From a virus, in IMG/VR virus record IMGVR_UViG_3300033145_000476, positions 1 through 64,000 of that record: DNA of 64,000 nt, one strand, 5' to 3'. Shown in pieces: positions 1 to 6,951 of this stretch (its first letter is position 1; each line of letters opens with the position of its first letter). The notes beneath the pieces are model-generated. The model worked only from the letters and a program-made list of their open reading frames with translations, did no database searches and was not told where the DNA came from. The position numbers and the translations under genes were made by a program.

Positions 1-157
1 AATCGTAGAAACCACATCTATGAGGTTCGTCAATTACCTCACCACGACCACAAACCGTATATCTGATAAACTGCTTTTCGGTTTCACCGAAAGTAGTTAC
101 TTCGATTTCTTCCTTTGTACAATTATAACACACTTTAAACTGACTGTCAAGCCCCAT
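1..157 (-). CDS. Small Cys-rich protein, partial (runs off window)
   Basis: An open frame starts at ATG 157-155 (MGLDSQFKVCYNC) and continues past position 1, so the C-terminus is missing. A CxxC pair near the start and two later cysteines (VCGRG, HRCGF) suggest a zinc-ribbon fold. The first 13 codons contain a perfect promoter, so either the promoter is intragenic or the true start lies further downstream on the shorter transcript. Function is not recognised. Confidence 0.5.
   Translation of the reverse strand, partial: MGLDSQFKVCYNCTKEEIEVTTFGETEKQFIRYTVCGRGEVIDEPHRCGFYD
122..150 (-). promoter_or_regulatory. Sigma70-type promoter, GGGGCTTGACA family
   Basis: On the minus strand TTGACA (150-145) and TATAAT (127-122) are separated by 17 bases. 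The -35 is preceded by GGGGC, as in at least four other promoters of this window. It lies just after the stop of the intein-containing gene and inside the first codons of the next frame. Confidence 0.85.
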
Positions 158-2107
158 TTAAACTAAGCCATCTTTAATCCTTTGAATTCGTGGTAAACAC
201 CAACGTTCCCTCCATTCTTCTACTATTATATCAAATTCTTTATAGTTTGTCAAGTCCAATGTATCGGTCTCTTCTCTCAGGAACTCTCTGTAGTTCTTGG
301 CAAGAGGAATGACGTAAACTCCTCTAAAGTTTTCGATACTTTGAACCTTCCAATACTTGGAAAGCTTTTGATACCCCTTCACCACTCCATACTTTTCTTT
401 TATTGAACCATCTTCGTTATAGTAAATTTCGGAGTGCTTACCTTTGGTTTTCTTGAAATCCTCACGCATCTGCTGTTTAACTTCGAGTGGAACAAGAACA
501 GAGGAATAACCTTTAGATGTACCTAGATAAATAAATCCATCTAATCTATTGTAGAGACTAGATTTACCGTAAAGAGAAGTTACAGTCATCATCGCTAACC
601 GATGACCATATTTGTTTTCAAAATAATCTTGAACCTCTTTACTTTTTGTGGATAGAGCACATAACTTACCTGCTAAATAATTACCAAATTCTGGTGTTGA
701 TATACAATGCTGCACATTCATCAGGTAATTGATTCTCTTGCCCTTCCACTTGTTTTGGTGTGTCCAACCTATAAATTTATCTCTGATGGGAATGGTCAAA
801 TCGCTAGCCAGCCCCACAATTCCAATAATAAATCCAGTTTCACGATCCCGAACTAAGTAATGAATCCTTCTACCAACTTCACCACTATTTCCGCACCAAA
901 CAGGTTTTCCATTTCTCCTCACCATAATAATCTGATTGGGTACTGTTACGCAATATATCTTACCATCATAGTCTACCCAACTTCTTTTATCTTTATGTGA
1001 GTTAGGATTATATGTATTATAGGTAGGATTAAAAGTAACTATATACGCTTTATTTCCAACGCTATTGATATAGCTTCGTAATTTGGTATTATAACCAAGT
1101 TTAAGACATATTTCACTAATGTCATCTGCTAATCTTTTAGATATAGTACTATACGTTCTCTCTCTACTACCATCATTCCTATCTCTATTACATCCATCTC
1201 CCAACATAGCAAAATCTAACAATAGTCTTAATTGCTTTTTAGGTAATCCCTTTATACAGGTAGGAATGTACTTACTATCTCTTTTTCCTAGCTTATTAAA
1301 ATAAGCTGCCCAAACTTTGTTACCCAAAACGATTCTTCTACTCTTCGTAGACTTCTTCTGTAACGAATACTTAATACCAGCTTTATCTAGCACATCTAAA
1401 AATGTATCTAACTTATCACCAGTATTTTGTGTAAAACAAACAGAATACTTTGTAGTATGACCTTCAGCCAGATAGAAACCAAGTATTGATACGAAGGTGT
1501 TAATATCTAATACGACATCATCATAATGTTTACCTTTTGGGATATGATCAACTTTTGGTAGAGTAAAATAATCTATATGATTACCACACCAGTCAAATTT
1601 AGAAGTGTATCTAACACATCTAGTAGACTCATCAGCCCTAATCAAGTTAAAATCTAAATGCTTATCCCTACTTATAAATAAATTATGATTCGGAGTAACT
1701 AACAAATCTATGCTGCCACTTTGTTTAAACATCTTACCACTATAGTGCTCATTGACATAGTGTGTTGGTAGTTGATACTCCAGCTTATTAGTCTCTCTAT
1801 TAAGCGTTGCCACCTTAACACTTGGTATTAAATCGCAAAATCGCATCCAACCAAGCTCAGTTAAAATGTCTGTTTCCTCGTCATAACAAAGGGGTGCAGA
1901 TGAGACGGTAACACGACCGTACCACCATAAATCATTCAAATCTTTAGTTTCACAAAACTCTATATATGGTTGAATCTTCTCTACATCAGGAACAATCGCT
2001 TGAACAGCTTCCCACTTCGGTCTAATTTGTCCCAAACGTTTTGCATTCTTATCAATGTACTGCTGCCTAGCCTCAAGCAGTCTTTCTCTCAACTCTTCCT
2101 TATCCAA
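158..2107 (-). CDS. DUF4338 / DruA-like protein interrupted by an intein
   Basis: The 649-residue product reads as a host protein (residues 1-73 and 408-649) split by a 334-residue intein (74-407). After splicing, the 315-residue extein contains GRRIHYLVRD, GIVGLA and IGWT segments, then MTVTSLYGKSSLYNRL. This pattern is typical of DUF4338, the family of DruA from the Druantia anti-phage system. What phage DUF4338 proteins do is unknown to me. Start ATG 2107 overlaps the FmdB-like gene upstream by a few bases. Neighbours are an FmdB-like zinc ribbon and an adenine methyltransferase, so a DNA-directed role is possible but inferred. The family call rests on memory of motifs; the intein call is stronger. 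Confidence 0.72.
   Translation of the reverse strand: MDKEELRERLLEARQQYIDKNAKRLGQIRPKWEAVQAIVPDVEKIQPYIEFCETKDLNDLWWYGRVTVSSAPLCYDEETDILTELGWMRFCDLIPSVKVATLNRETNKLEYQLPTHYVNEHYSGKMFKQSGSIDLLVTPNHNLFISRDKHLDFNLIRADESTRCVRYTSKFDWCGNHIDYFTLPKVDHIPKGKHYDDVVLDINTFVSILGFYLAEGHTTKYSVCFTQNTGDKLDTFLDVLDKAGIKYSLQKKSTKSRRIVLGNKVWAAYFNKLGKRDSKYIPTCIKGLPKKQLRLLLDFAMLGDGCNRDRNDGSRERTYSTISKRLADDISEICLKLGYNTKLRSYINSVGNKAYIVTFNPTYNTYNPNSHKDKRSWVDYDGKIYCVTVPNQIIMVRRNGKPVWCGNSGEVGRRIHYLVRDRETGFIIGIVGLASDLTIPIRDKFIGWTHQNKWKGKRINYLMNVQHCISTPEFGNYLAGKLCALSTKSKEVQDYFENKYGHRLAMMTVTSLYGKSSLYNRLDGFIYLGTSKGYSSVLVPLEVKQQMREDFKKTKGKHSEIYYNEDGSIKEKYGVVKGYQKLSKYWKVQSIENFRGVYVIPLAKNYREFLREETDTLDLTNYKEFDIIVEEWRERWCLPRIQRIKDGLV
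887..1888 (-). other. Intein with LAGLIDADG homing endonuclease domain
   Basis: The intein runs from Cys74 to Asn407 of the DUF4338-like protein. The N-terminal Hint block is CYDEETDILTELGW. The B block is LVTPNHNLF (Thr138, His141). Two dodecapeptide motifs follow: ILGFYLAEGH (about 208-217) and LLDFAMLGDG (about 296-305). The C-terminal block ends VWCGN, followed by Ser408 as +1 nucleophile. The penultimate residue is Gly rather than the usual His, which is tolerated in some inteins but may slow asparagine cyclisation. All splicing nucleophiles are present, so it is probably active. Confidence 0.9.
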
Positions 2108-2375
2108 GATATTTCTCCCTCTCCTCTGGTGGTAAATCAGAGGTCATACCAACCTTTATGTTGGGTTTACGCTTTCTACCAGTAATCCCTCTCGATTCAG
2201 TGGTATGAAACCCTGGACCTTTATAATGAACATAAACACGACCAAAAATTTGGTGGAGTGCTTCTTTCCCACACTCAGGACATACTTTGGAAGGGCTATT
2301 CTTATGCTGACTAAACGTTTGCATTACCTCTAAACAATGTCCACACTCTGCACACTTGTACTCATATACAGGCAT
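2100..2375 (-). CDS. FmdB-family zinc ribbon protein
   Basis: The likely start is ATG 2375 (MPVYEYKCAECG), 20 codons into the longest frame. It has an AGGAAGAAG ribosome binding site and overlaps the upstream stop as TGATG. The 91-residue protein has the FmdB-type N-terminus with CAECG and a second CPECG pair, expected to bind one zinc. A basic C-terminus ends in KYLG. FmdB-like proteins are small putative regulators of unclear function that are frequent in phages. It lies in a run of overlapping genes with the DUF4338-like gene downstream. Confidence 0.8.
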   Translation of the reverse strand: MPVYEYKCAECGHCLEVMQTFSQHKNSPSKVCPECGKEALHQIFGRVYVHYKGPGFHTTESRGITGRKRKPNIKVGMTSDLPPEEREKYLG

Positions 2376-2704
2376 CACTTCTTCCTTTTCGGAATTTTCT
2401 TTCGTGTATAACACTTGAATCTGAATTTGCAATCATCACAGGTTTCATATTTTTCGCACTCGAACAGAATTTCATAATCCCCCTTAATCTCTTGCCACTG
2501 TTTGCATCCCATCATATGCTCGATGAGACATTCATAACAGAACCACCTATGACAGCCCCAACATTCACGTAAGTCAGTTATTCTATGACACCCTTGACAC
2601 CATTTGGGCAAGTTAAAATCGGGAAATCTATCTCTGTTTCTAAACCCTATTCTATCTCTTGCAATTAAATTGTAAACCGCAAGATCACTAATTTCTACGT
2701 CCAT
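2375..2704 (-). CDS. Cys-rich small protein with C-x2-C-x5-C tail
   Basis: This 109-residue protein has a central cysteine-rich block (WCQGCHR, CWGCHRWFCYEC) like a double zinc knuckle. Near the C-terminus is CDDCKFRFKCYT, a signature repeated in three other small proteins of this phage. ATG 2704 overlaps the end of the methyltransferase gene and has a GGAG site 3 bases upstream. Function is unknown; metal or Fe-S binding is inferred from the cysteines. Confidence 0.75.
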   Translation of the reverse strand: MDVEISDLAVYNLIARDRIGFRNRDRFPDFNLPKWCQGCHRITDLRECWGCHRWFCYECLIEHMMGCKQWQEIKGDYEILFECEKYETCDDCKFRFKCYTRKKIPKRKK

Positions 2705-3270
2705 AGCTCCACAGAATCAATTTCATTACCCCAAGCATCCCAACCTTCCACCTTTTCTCTAGCAAAAAGTTCAATACGAGGCAAATCACCACACAACGAT
2801 ACTATTCTACTCCTTACCTCATTCGGTTTTGATGAGTGGATTCTTCTGTCTGGTATTGGTTCGTTCACAAATTGCAAGACGTAATGATTCTTGACGAGAT
2901 GCCTCGTTCTTCCTCTTAACCCCAAAAAACATAACTCACAACTCCTTCTAGTGTAAGGAGTCAATGTCGTTCTGACCTTATTTTCATTGTGTAATGAACG
3001 CTTATTCCAAACGAAAGCAATACCAGAATACTTAAATCCCCAAGCCTTCATAAACTCAGCAATACGGGGTATCCTGCTGTCAATAACCCACAAAAACAAG
3101 AAAGCATCGTCACCCACTATCGATTTCACAGGTAATGACATTATCTCCTCATCTGTCATTACTCCATAAGGAACTTGTTTGCCCCCGCCAATCGAGCCAG
3201 CAGTTAATCCACCAAAAACATACCCAGTATCCCAGGGGGGATCAGCGTAAATTATTTGGTACTTCAACAT
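2695..3270 (-). CDS. MT-A70 family adenine methyltransferase
   Basis: The 191-residue protein has the catalytic YADPPW motif at residues 8-13. It also has FLFLWV and later KPNEVRSRIV, all characteristic of the MT-A70 family that methylates the N6 of adenine using S-adenosylmethionine. In phages these enzymes usually modify DNA and may protect it from host restriction. The target sequence cannot be read from the gene. No restriction endonuclease is adjacent, which supports a solitary anti-restriction or regulatory methylase. It overlaps the Cys-rich gene downstream. Confidence 0.9.
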   Translation of the reverse strand: MLKYQIIYADPPWDTGYVFGGLTAGSIGGGKQVPYGVMTDEEIMSLPVKSIVGDDAFLFLWVIDSRIPRIAEFMKAWGFKYSGIAFVWNKRSLHNENKVRTTLTPYTRRSCELCFLGLRGRTRHLVKNHYVLQFVNEPIPDRRIHSSKPNEVRSRIVSLCGDLPRIELFAREKVEGWDAWGNEIDSVELWT

Positions 3271-3273
3271 AAA

Positions 3274-3771
3274 TCAATCCCAAAGATGGAAGAACCAGCG
3301 TGTAAATAATCTCATTCTCTTCTTAAAGAGGTTCTGATCTTCTTTGGACATTTCTAGACTCTTATCTAGTGTCTTTTTCGTCAGCTTCTCCCCCCTCTCA
3401 AACCATTTGGGTTGAACCTTGTTTACGTAATCATCCTCACAAACTCTCTTAGCAGCTTCCCAACCCTCAATCATTTCTTCTAGAAGATCAATCCACTTGC
3501 CGTAAGTAGAGGCTTTGCCATAACCTGGGTAACTGTGAGCATTCTCCTGCATATGCCTCAGCATCTCAGGGATAATTCTCGCTAAGTAATAGTCGATACC
3601 CCAAGTATCGCAATCCGCCCAACCACGTTTTCCTCTCTGGAAAAACCATTTTACTTTCCTGAGATTGTAAGGAATGTCTAAAACAAACCTTCTTACAGGA
3701 AACCAAACTCTCTCAAACAACGTAAGTTTGCGAGATAGAATATCATCCAAAGATGTATACTCTTCACACAT
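3274..3771 (-). CDS. Conserved phage hypothetical protein
   Basis: The best start is ATG 3771 (MCEEYTSLDD), preceded by GGAGG at 5 bases. A longer frame begins four codons earlier without a clear site. The product is basic and rich in Trp. It contains GWADCDTWGIDYYLARIIPE followed by a Pro-Gly segment and an amphipathic stretch with EEMIEGWEAAK, a pattern seen in an uncharacterised phage family. No catalytic motif is evident. It sits just upstream of the adenine methyltransferase gene. Confidence 0.7.
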   Translation of the reverse strand: MCEEYTSLDDILSRKLTLFERVWFPVRRFVLDIPYNLRKVKWFFQRGKRGWADCDTWGIDYYLARIIPEMLRHMQENAHSYPGYGKASTYGKWIDLLEEMIEGWEAAKRVCEDDYVNKVQPKWFERGEKLTKKTLDKSLEMSKEDQNLFKKRMRLFTRWFFHLWD

Positions 3772-3921
3772 ATTAACCTCCATTGGGATGAAACTTATCC
3801 CATTCGTTTCGTTACTTACGTCATTCGAACCCCTCGTTAGCTGTAAATTTCATAGCCATTTCTTGATCCAATCTAATCGGCGACGGTAGATCACTGTCCA
3901 ACGTCTAGCAAAGTATTTTCG

Positions 3922-4236
3922 CTAACTGTTCCAATAATAATTTTCGCCTAAAAGACCCGTGCCTTCTAGGTCTTCATCAGTCTCAATGATGTTTGCCCAC
4001 TTGTCAATACAAGTGAAGTCGGGAAAATCTTTAGGATAGCGAGGCACTTCGTCCTCAACTATCTCTACTATCTTTCCACCAATAACTTTTGCAAAGCCAC
4101 CTTCTCTCAGTAAGACAACGTAGCTGCTAGTGTCGGGGTCAAGATAAGGTACTTCATCCCCAACCTTTAAATCCCTCAATTCGTTATAGAAGCACTTAAC
4201 TTGACTACCATTTGGTAATGAATCATAAACTCCCAT
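3922..4236 (-). CDS. Hypothetical protein following the CAU tRNA
   Basis: A 104-residue acidic protein starting at ATG 4236 with an AAAGGAG site. The start is only 16 bases after the 3' CCA of the tRNA, so the two are probably cotranscribed and separated by tRNA processing. The sequence KVGDEVPYLDPDTSSYVVLL suggests a small beta-rich fold. No family is recognised. The 138-base gap downstream (3784-3921) holds only very short frames and a small hairpin next to the following ribosome binding site. Confidence 0.65.
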   Translation of the reverse strand: MGVYDSLPNGSQVKCFYNELRDLKVGDEVPYLDPDTSSYVVLLREGGFAKVIGGKIVEIVEDEVPRYPKDFPDFTCIDKWANIIETDEDLEGTGLLGENYYWNS

Positions 4237-4252
4237 TAACTTCTCCTTTTTC

Positions 4253-4326
4253 TGGTAGCGGGGGTGAGGGTCGAACTCACGGAGAGTTGCTTATGAGACA
4301 ACTTTGAATACCGATTCTCCACCGCT
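4253..4326 (-). tRNA. tRNA with CAU anticodon (Met or Ile2)
   Basis: The minus strand folds as a cloverleaf. The acceptor is AGCGGTG/CCCCGCT with one T-C mismatch. The D stem is GAAT/ATTC with a very short loop. The anticodon stem is GTTGT/GCAAC with loop CTCATAA, the T stem GTGAG/CTCAC with loop TTCGACC, then A and an encoded CCA. The anticodon CAT fits elongator Met or, if lysidinylated, Ile2 reading AUA. The short D loop is atypical. The last codons of an upstream gene overlap it. Confidence 0.82.
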
Positions 4327-4506
4327 ATAATTTTCTATTGAATTACAATTTGCACAAAGACAACGATAATCTTCACTAATATACATCATCCACCAGTAAG
4401 GACATTCTGCCATTGGTATCTGACATTTATCACAATTCCCTGGTTCGGGACATATTCTTGGGTCTGGTTCAGCCCACTTTAAGCAAGGTTTTTCCGCTTT
4501 CGTCAT
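4291..4506 (-). CDS. Small Cys-rich protein overlapping a tRNA gene
   Basis: A 71-residue protein with CPEPGNCDKCQIPMAECPYW and CLCANC clusters, likely zinc binding. It starts at ATG 4506, inside the end of the IF3-like gene. Its last 12 codons, including the stop at 4291, lie within the CAU tRNA gene, so processing of the tRNA would remove the 3' end of this message. Function is unknown. Confidence 0.65.
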   Translation of the reverse strand: MTKAEKPCLKWAEPDPRICPEPGNCDKCQIPMAECPYWWMMYISEDYRCLCANCNSIENYSGGESVFKVVS

Positions 4507-4750
4507 TTCTCTCTAGAACAACAGAATAAATATTTCCCTTGCCAGACCTTGATTTAACCCTTGCTATATCCTTTGTCTCCTCAATAATCCTGTCGAGAAT
4601 TTTTTGCCCTATTTCAATATGACTTAACTCTCTACCACGAAAAATCACGCTAACTCTAACTTCATCTCTAGCTAGAAGTCTTTTAACGTTCTTTATCTTT
4701 ATGAGTAGGTCGTGCTCTGCAATTTTAGGTCTAATTCTAATCTCTTTCAA
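4469..4750 (-). CDS. Stand-alone IF3 C-terminal domain protein
   Basis: The 93-residue product matches the C-terminal domain of translation initiation factor IF3. It has KEIRIRPKIAEHDL at the start, KIKNVKRLL, then VSVIFRGRELSH and IGQKILDRI. The N-terminal domain and linker of normal IF3 (about 180 residues) are absent. The TTG start at 4750 follows AGAGG by 7 bases and the preceding stop is only a few bases away, so the truncation is real and not a missed start. In bacteria this domain binds the 30S subunit and carries the main anti-association activity. A phage copy could bias initiation on phage messages; that role is inference. Confidence 0.88.
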   Translation of the reverse strand: MKEIRIRPKIAEHDLLIKIKNVKRLLARDEVRVSVIFRGRELSHIEIGQKILDRIIEETKDIARVKSRSGKGNIYSVVLERNDESGKTLLKVG

Positions 4751-4759
4751 TAATGACCT

Positions 4760-4990
4760 CTAATCCCACTGTGGGTCCCATCCATTCTTGCGTCTCCACC
4801 GCTCATACTCACCCCGTTTCTCGCAAGATGAGTGCCAATAACAAATCTCATCATTTGTATGAGCATCACACGTATTACACGGATTATGGTCTTGTATCAA
4901 TTCATAGATGCGTTTACATTCAGGACAATCATCAATTGTTCCTGGATACCTAAGCTTATGCTTTCTGCACAACGATAATGTTCTTACCAT
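4760..4990 (-). CDS. Small Cys/His-rich protein directly after tRNA-Gly
   Basis: ATG 4990 lies 3 bases after the end of the tRNA-Gly gene. The longer frame from 5020 would run through the tRNA and is less likely. The 76-residue product has CPEC, NPCNTC and a CYWHSSC cluster, suggesting zinc binding. No ribosome binding site is visible outside the tRNA T arm, so translation may be leaderless after tRNA processing or the start may be wrong. Function is unknown. Confidence 0.6.
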   Translation of the reverse strand: MVRTLSLCRKHKLRYPGTIDDCPECKRIYELIQDHNPCNTCDAHTNDEICYWHSSCEKRGEYERWRRKNGWDPQWD

Positions 4991-4993
4991 ATG

Positions 4994-5067
4994 AGCGTCT
5001 GGAGAGATTTGGACTCTCACTTACTGGTTGGAAGCCAGTCGTGCTAACCGTTAAACACTACAAACGC
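4994..5067 (-). tRNA. tRNA-Gly (TCC anticodon)
   Basis: The minus strand gives acceptor GCGTTTG/CAGACGC, D stem GTGT/GCAC, and anticodon stem ACTGG/CCAGT with loop CTTCCAA (anticodon TCC). The T stem is GAGAG/CTCTC with loop TCCAAAT. All four helices pair. The discriminator is T and CCA is not encoded (CAT follows). It would decode GGA and related glycine codons. It lies between a candidate structured RNA and a Cys-rich gene. Confidence 0.88.
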
Positions 5068-5072
5068 ATAGT

Positions 5073-5243
5073 GCCTACTGGTAAAGAGAAGAAAGTGAAG
5101 TCGTTAGAATTTAAAAAACACTAAAAGGCTAAACACGTTTACGTCCTTTTGTCTAGTCTCTTTACCGATGGACATCACAATGGACTAGATAACATCTGCC
5201 AAAGTAGTAACAACTATTTCACAATCTAATCCCACCAGTAGGC
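5073..5243 (-). ncRNA. Candidate structured RNA between Ro gene and tRNA-Gly
   Basis: A perfect 10-bp inverted repeat (GCCTACTGGT at the 5' end, ACCAGTAGGC at the 3' end on the minus strand) encloses 151 bases with no credible gene. A second pairing, TCTAGTC with GACTAGA, lies inside. The 5' strand CTGGTGGGATTAGA resembles the start of the Y RNA candidates upstream of the Ro gene. It ends 6 bases before the tRNA. It could be a diverged Y RNA or another structured element. Confidence 0.5.
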
Positions 5244-5261
5244 TATCAAGCAATCACCCGA

Positions 5262-6578
5262 TTAAAAACCACCTGTTTCGTAAGCTCTAATGTAATTCAA
5301 GACGGCTTCTGACCAACCATCAATGTGAGTCCAGTTGCCGTAACCTACACCTCTCTGGTAAGAAGCAACATTTATCATATAACCCCTACCATTTGGTTTG
5401 CCAACTCTATCACTTGACTGCTCATCAGTTATAACAAGTAGTCGGTCATAATTTGTGTTATTAACTGCGTTAACAGCACCACCTAGAGAAGTTCCGCCGT
5501 GAGGCTGAGAATTAATTATAGCATCCCTCAATGCAAATCCGTGCCTTGCAGCAACTCTCTTTGCATTATTTGAGAATGTCCATATCTCAGCATCATCTGA
5601 CATTTCTCTAGCCAGTATTGCCAGACCACAAGCAGCATCCATCGCAGTTAACTCTGACTTACCAGACAACCTTGAACCCATACTGCCAGACACATCCACC
5701 AACACCGTAGTTTTACCATCCAACTTACCCTGACTTGCAACAGCCTTGAACATAGCCTTTTCTAGTTCAGTTTCCCACTGGGGTGCGTGGCTAGCTGCTG
5801 TAATAAATCTAAATGGTAAAACTCTGTCTACCTTCATATGGTCTAGAGCATCCTTCACCAACACCTCATCGACACCAGATTGGTGCATATTCCTCAAGTT
5901 ACGAAGCAGAGCCATAGCTCCAAGCTTCCCATCTTTGATTAAACGCTCAAAAGTATCCTTCTTATCCTTACCAGCACTTAAATTAACTTCCCAAGTATCA
6001 GGTGCTGCCAAAGTCCCATCAACCAATTGCTTCCAAGTATCCACCTGTTCTTTGCTTGTTGGTTTTGGGTGAGTAAGGAACAAAACATCTCTCAACTTAA
6101 CTTCAGCATCTCTATTGTACTTGGCAAGCTCGTATTCATCAAACTTAGGAAAAGCTTCTGCCAAACCCTTCTTAACTTGTGCTGACAAGGGTTGCCTGCC
6201 GTCCTTCCAGTAAATCTTCAAAAACTCGGCAGGCTCATCTGCACGTTGCATTATTCTTGCCAAAGTTTCCTTTACCAAGTGCTTGTGAGTATTGTGCTTA
6301 GCCATTTCACGCACAATTAGCAAAGGAACGTGACGCAGCTTCATTTGCTCCCTAGCTTCGATAGCTATCTCAGCCACCTTCTCTGGTTTTACTTTAGGCA
6401 CAAGATCAGCTATTCTTTGAGCAATATCCTTTCCACTCTCGTAGAAAGTGTTCTCCCAAAGCAAGCAAGCCATAACTGACCTTCTTAGCTCCAGCTCAGG
6501 ACTTATCCTTCTTGCTGGACCTCCCTCGTGTGTGTAGATAGGAACTCTTGTTCTTGTTGCCGTGTTTGTTCTCACCAT
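5262..6578 (-). CDS. rsr: TROVE-domain Ro60-like RNA-binding protein
   Basis: The 438-residue protein has an N-terminal helical TROVE region with the characteristic KLRDVLFLTHPKP segment near 161-173. A C-terminal von Willebrand A domain follows, with an intact MIDAS: DVSGS (295-299), Thr363 in HGGTSLGG and Asp385 in VITDE. This is the architecture of Ro60/Rsr, a ring protein that binds Y RNAs and misfolded RNAs and, in bacteria, can tether PNPase through a Y RNA. It is shorter than typical Rsr (about 500-540 residues). AAAGGAG precedes ATG 6578. Five Y RNA-like elements lie immediately upstream on the same strand. Confidence 0.92.
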   Translation of the reverse strand: MVRTNTATRTRVPIYTHEGGPARRISPELELRRSVMACLLWENTFYESGKDIAQRIADLVPKVKPEKVAEIAIEAREQMKLRHVPLLIVREMAKHNTHKHLVKETLARIMQRADEPAEFLKIYWKDGRQPLSAQVKKGLAEAFPKFDEYELAKYNRDAEVKLRDVLFLTHPKPTSKEQVDTWKQLVDGTLAAPDTWEVNLSAGKDKKDTFERLIKDGKLGAMALLRNLRNMHQSGVDEVLVKDALDHMKVDRVLPFRFITAASHAPQWETELEKAMFKAVASQGKLDGKTTVLVDVSGSMGSRLSGKSELTAMDAACGLAILAREMSDDAEIWTFSNNAKRVAARHGFALRDAIINSQPHGGTSLGGAVNAVNNTNYDRLLVITDEQSSDRVGKPNGRGYMINVASYQRGVGYGNWTHIDGWSEAVLNYIRAYETGGF

Positions 6579-6603
6579 ATCTAACTCCTTTCCTTTAATA
6601 AAA

Positions 6604-6720
6604 ATAAGGGGAACAAGCGACTAGAGTACGTTATCCCCAACTCACTCTCACTAAGGAGAGCCGTTGGAGTATACAAACTTCAAATTCTGTACGAAGTAAC
6701 TCTTGTCTTCACCACCTTAT
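6604..6720 (-). ncRNA. Candidate Y RNA 5 (nearest the Ro gene)
   Basis: Terminal helix ATAAGG/CCTTAT closes the element. Inside are TGGTGAAGA on the 5' side and TCGCTTGTTCC on the 3' side. The inner helix GACAAGAG/CTCTAGTC has one mismatch, a bulged T, then TAC/GTA and the shared TTCG. A distal hairpin pairs CTCCAAC with GTTGGGG and contains CTCTC/GAGAG. The element ends in a short T-rich run just before the Ro gene ribosome binding site. Confidence 0.75.
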
Positions 6721-6726
6721 ACCGAT

Positions 6727-6811
6727 AACGGGGGACAAGCGACTAGGCTCTGTCAAAGCGTTTATTTTGTGAAAATAATCTTACGAAGAAATCCTAATCT
6801 TCACCACCGTC
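6727..6811 (-). ncRNA. Candidate Y RNA 4 (short form)
   Basis: The shortest member of the array, 85 bases. Its terminal helix is GACGG/CCGTT and its inner helix GATTAGG/CCTAGTC. It shares GGTGGTGAAGA and TCGCTTGTCCCC with its neighbours. The distal loop lacks any tRNA-like arm, so it may be a minimal Ro-binding RNA or a degenerate copy. Confidence 0.65.
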
Positions 6812-6824
6812 AAATTCCGATTTT

Positions 6825-6946
6825 GGTAGGGAACAGACGACCAGAGTACAAGGCTTTCGCCTTTTCGCTGGAGTCGAACCAGCAAAGATTGTTTTCAGAC
6901 AATTTGTATTCCATACACGAAGTATCTCTAATCTATCACCACTACC
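6825..6946 (-). ncRNA. Candidate Y RNA 3 with tRNA-like domain
   Basis: Terminal helix GGTAG/CTACC and inner helix GATTAGAG/CTCTGGTC (8 bp, two G-U) are followed by a bulge and TAC/GTA. The distal part mimics a tRNA. An anticodon-like stem-loop (6888-6903) has loop CTGAAAA and a T arm (6867-6883) has GCTGG/CCAGC around TTCGACT. This is the organisation described for bacterial YrlA RNAs, whose far end folds like a tRNA. No acceptor stem is present, so it is not a tRNA gene. Confidence 0.82.
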
Positions 6947-6951
6947 AAATT

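Noticed and set aside
1119-1304. Plus-strand open frames throughout the window
   Set aside because: They lie opposite well-supported minus-strand genes, lack ribosome binding sites and show low-complexity hydrophobic translations.
3784-3921. Very short frames (MAMKFTANEGFE and an Arg/Trp-rich one) and a GGTTCGAAT match resembling a T loop
   Set aside because: No cloverleaf can be formed around the match and the frames lack starts or ribosome binding sites.
6867-6903. Possible tRNA-Phe in the Y RNA array (GAA anticodon-like loop and T arm)
   Set aside because: There is no 7-bp acceptor stem or proper D arm; the outer helix belongs to the Y RNA-like architecture shared by five copies.
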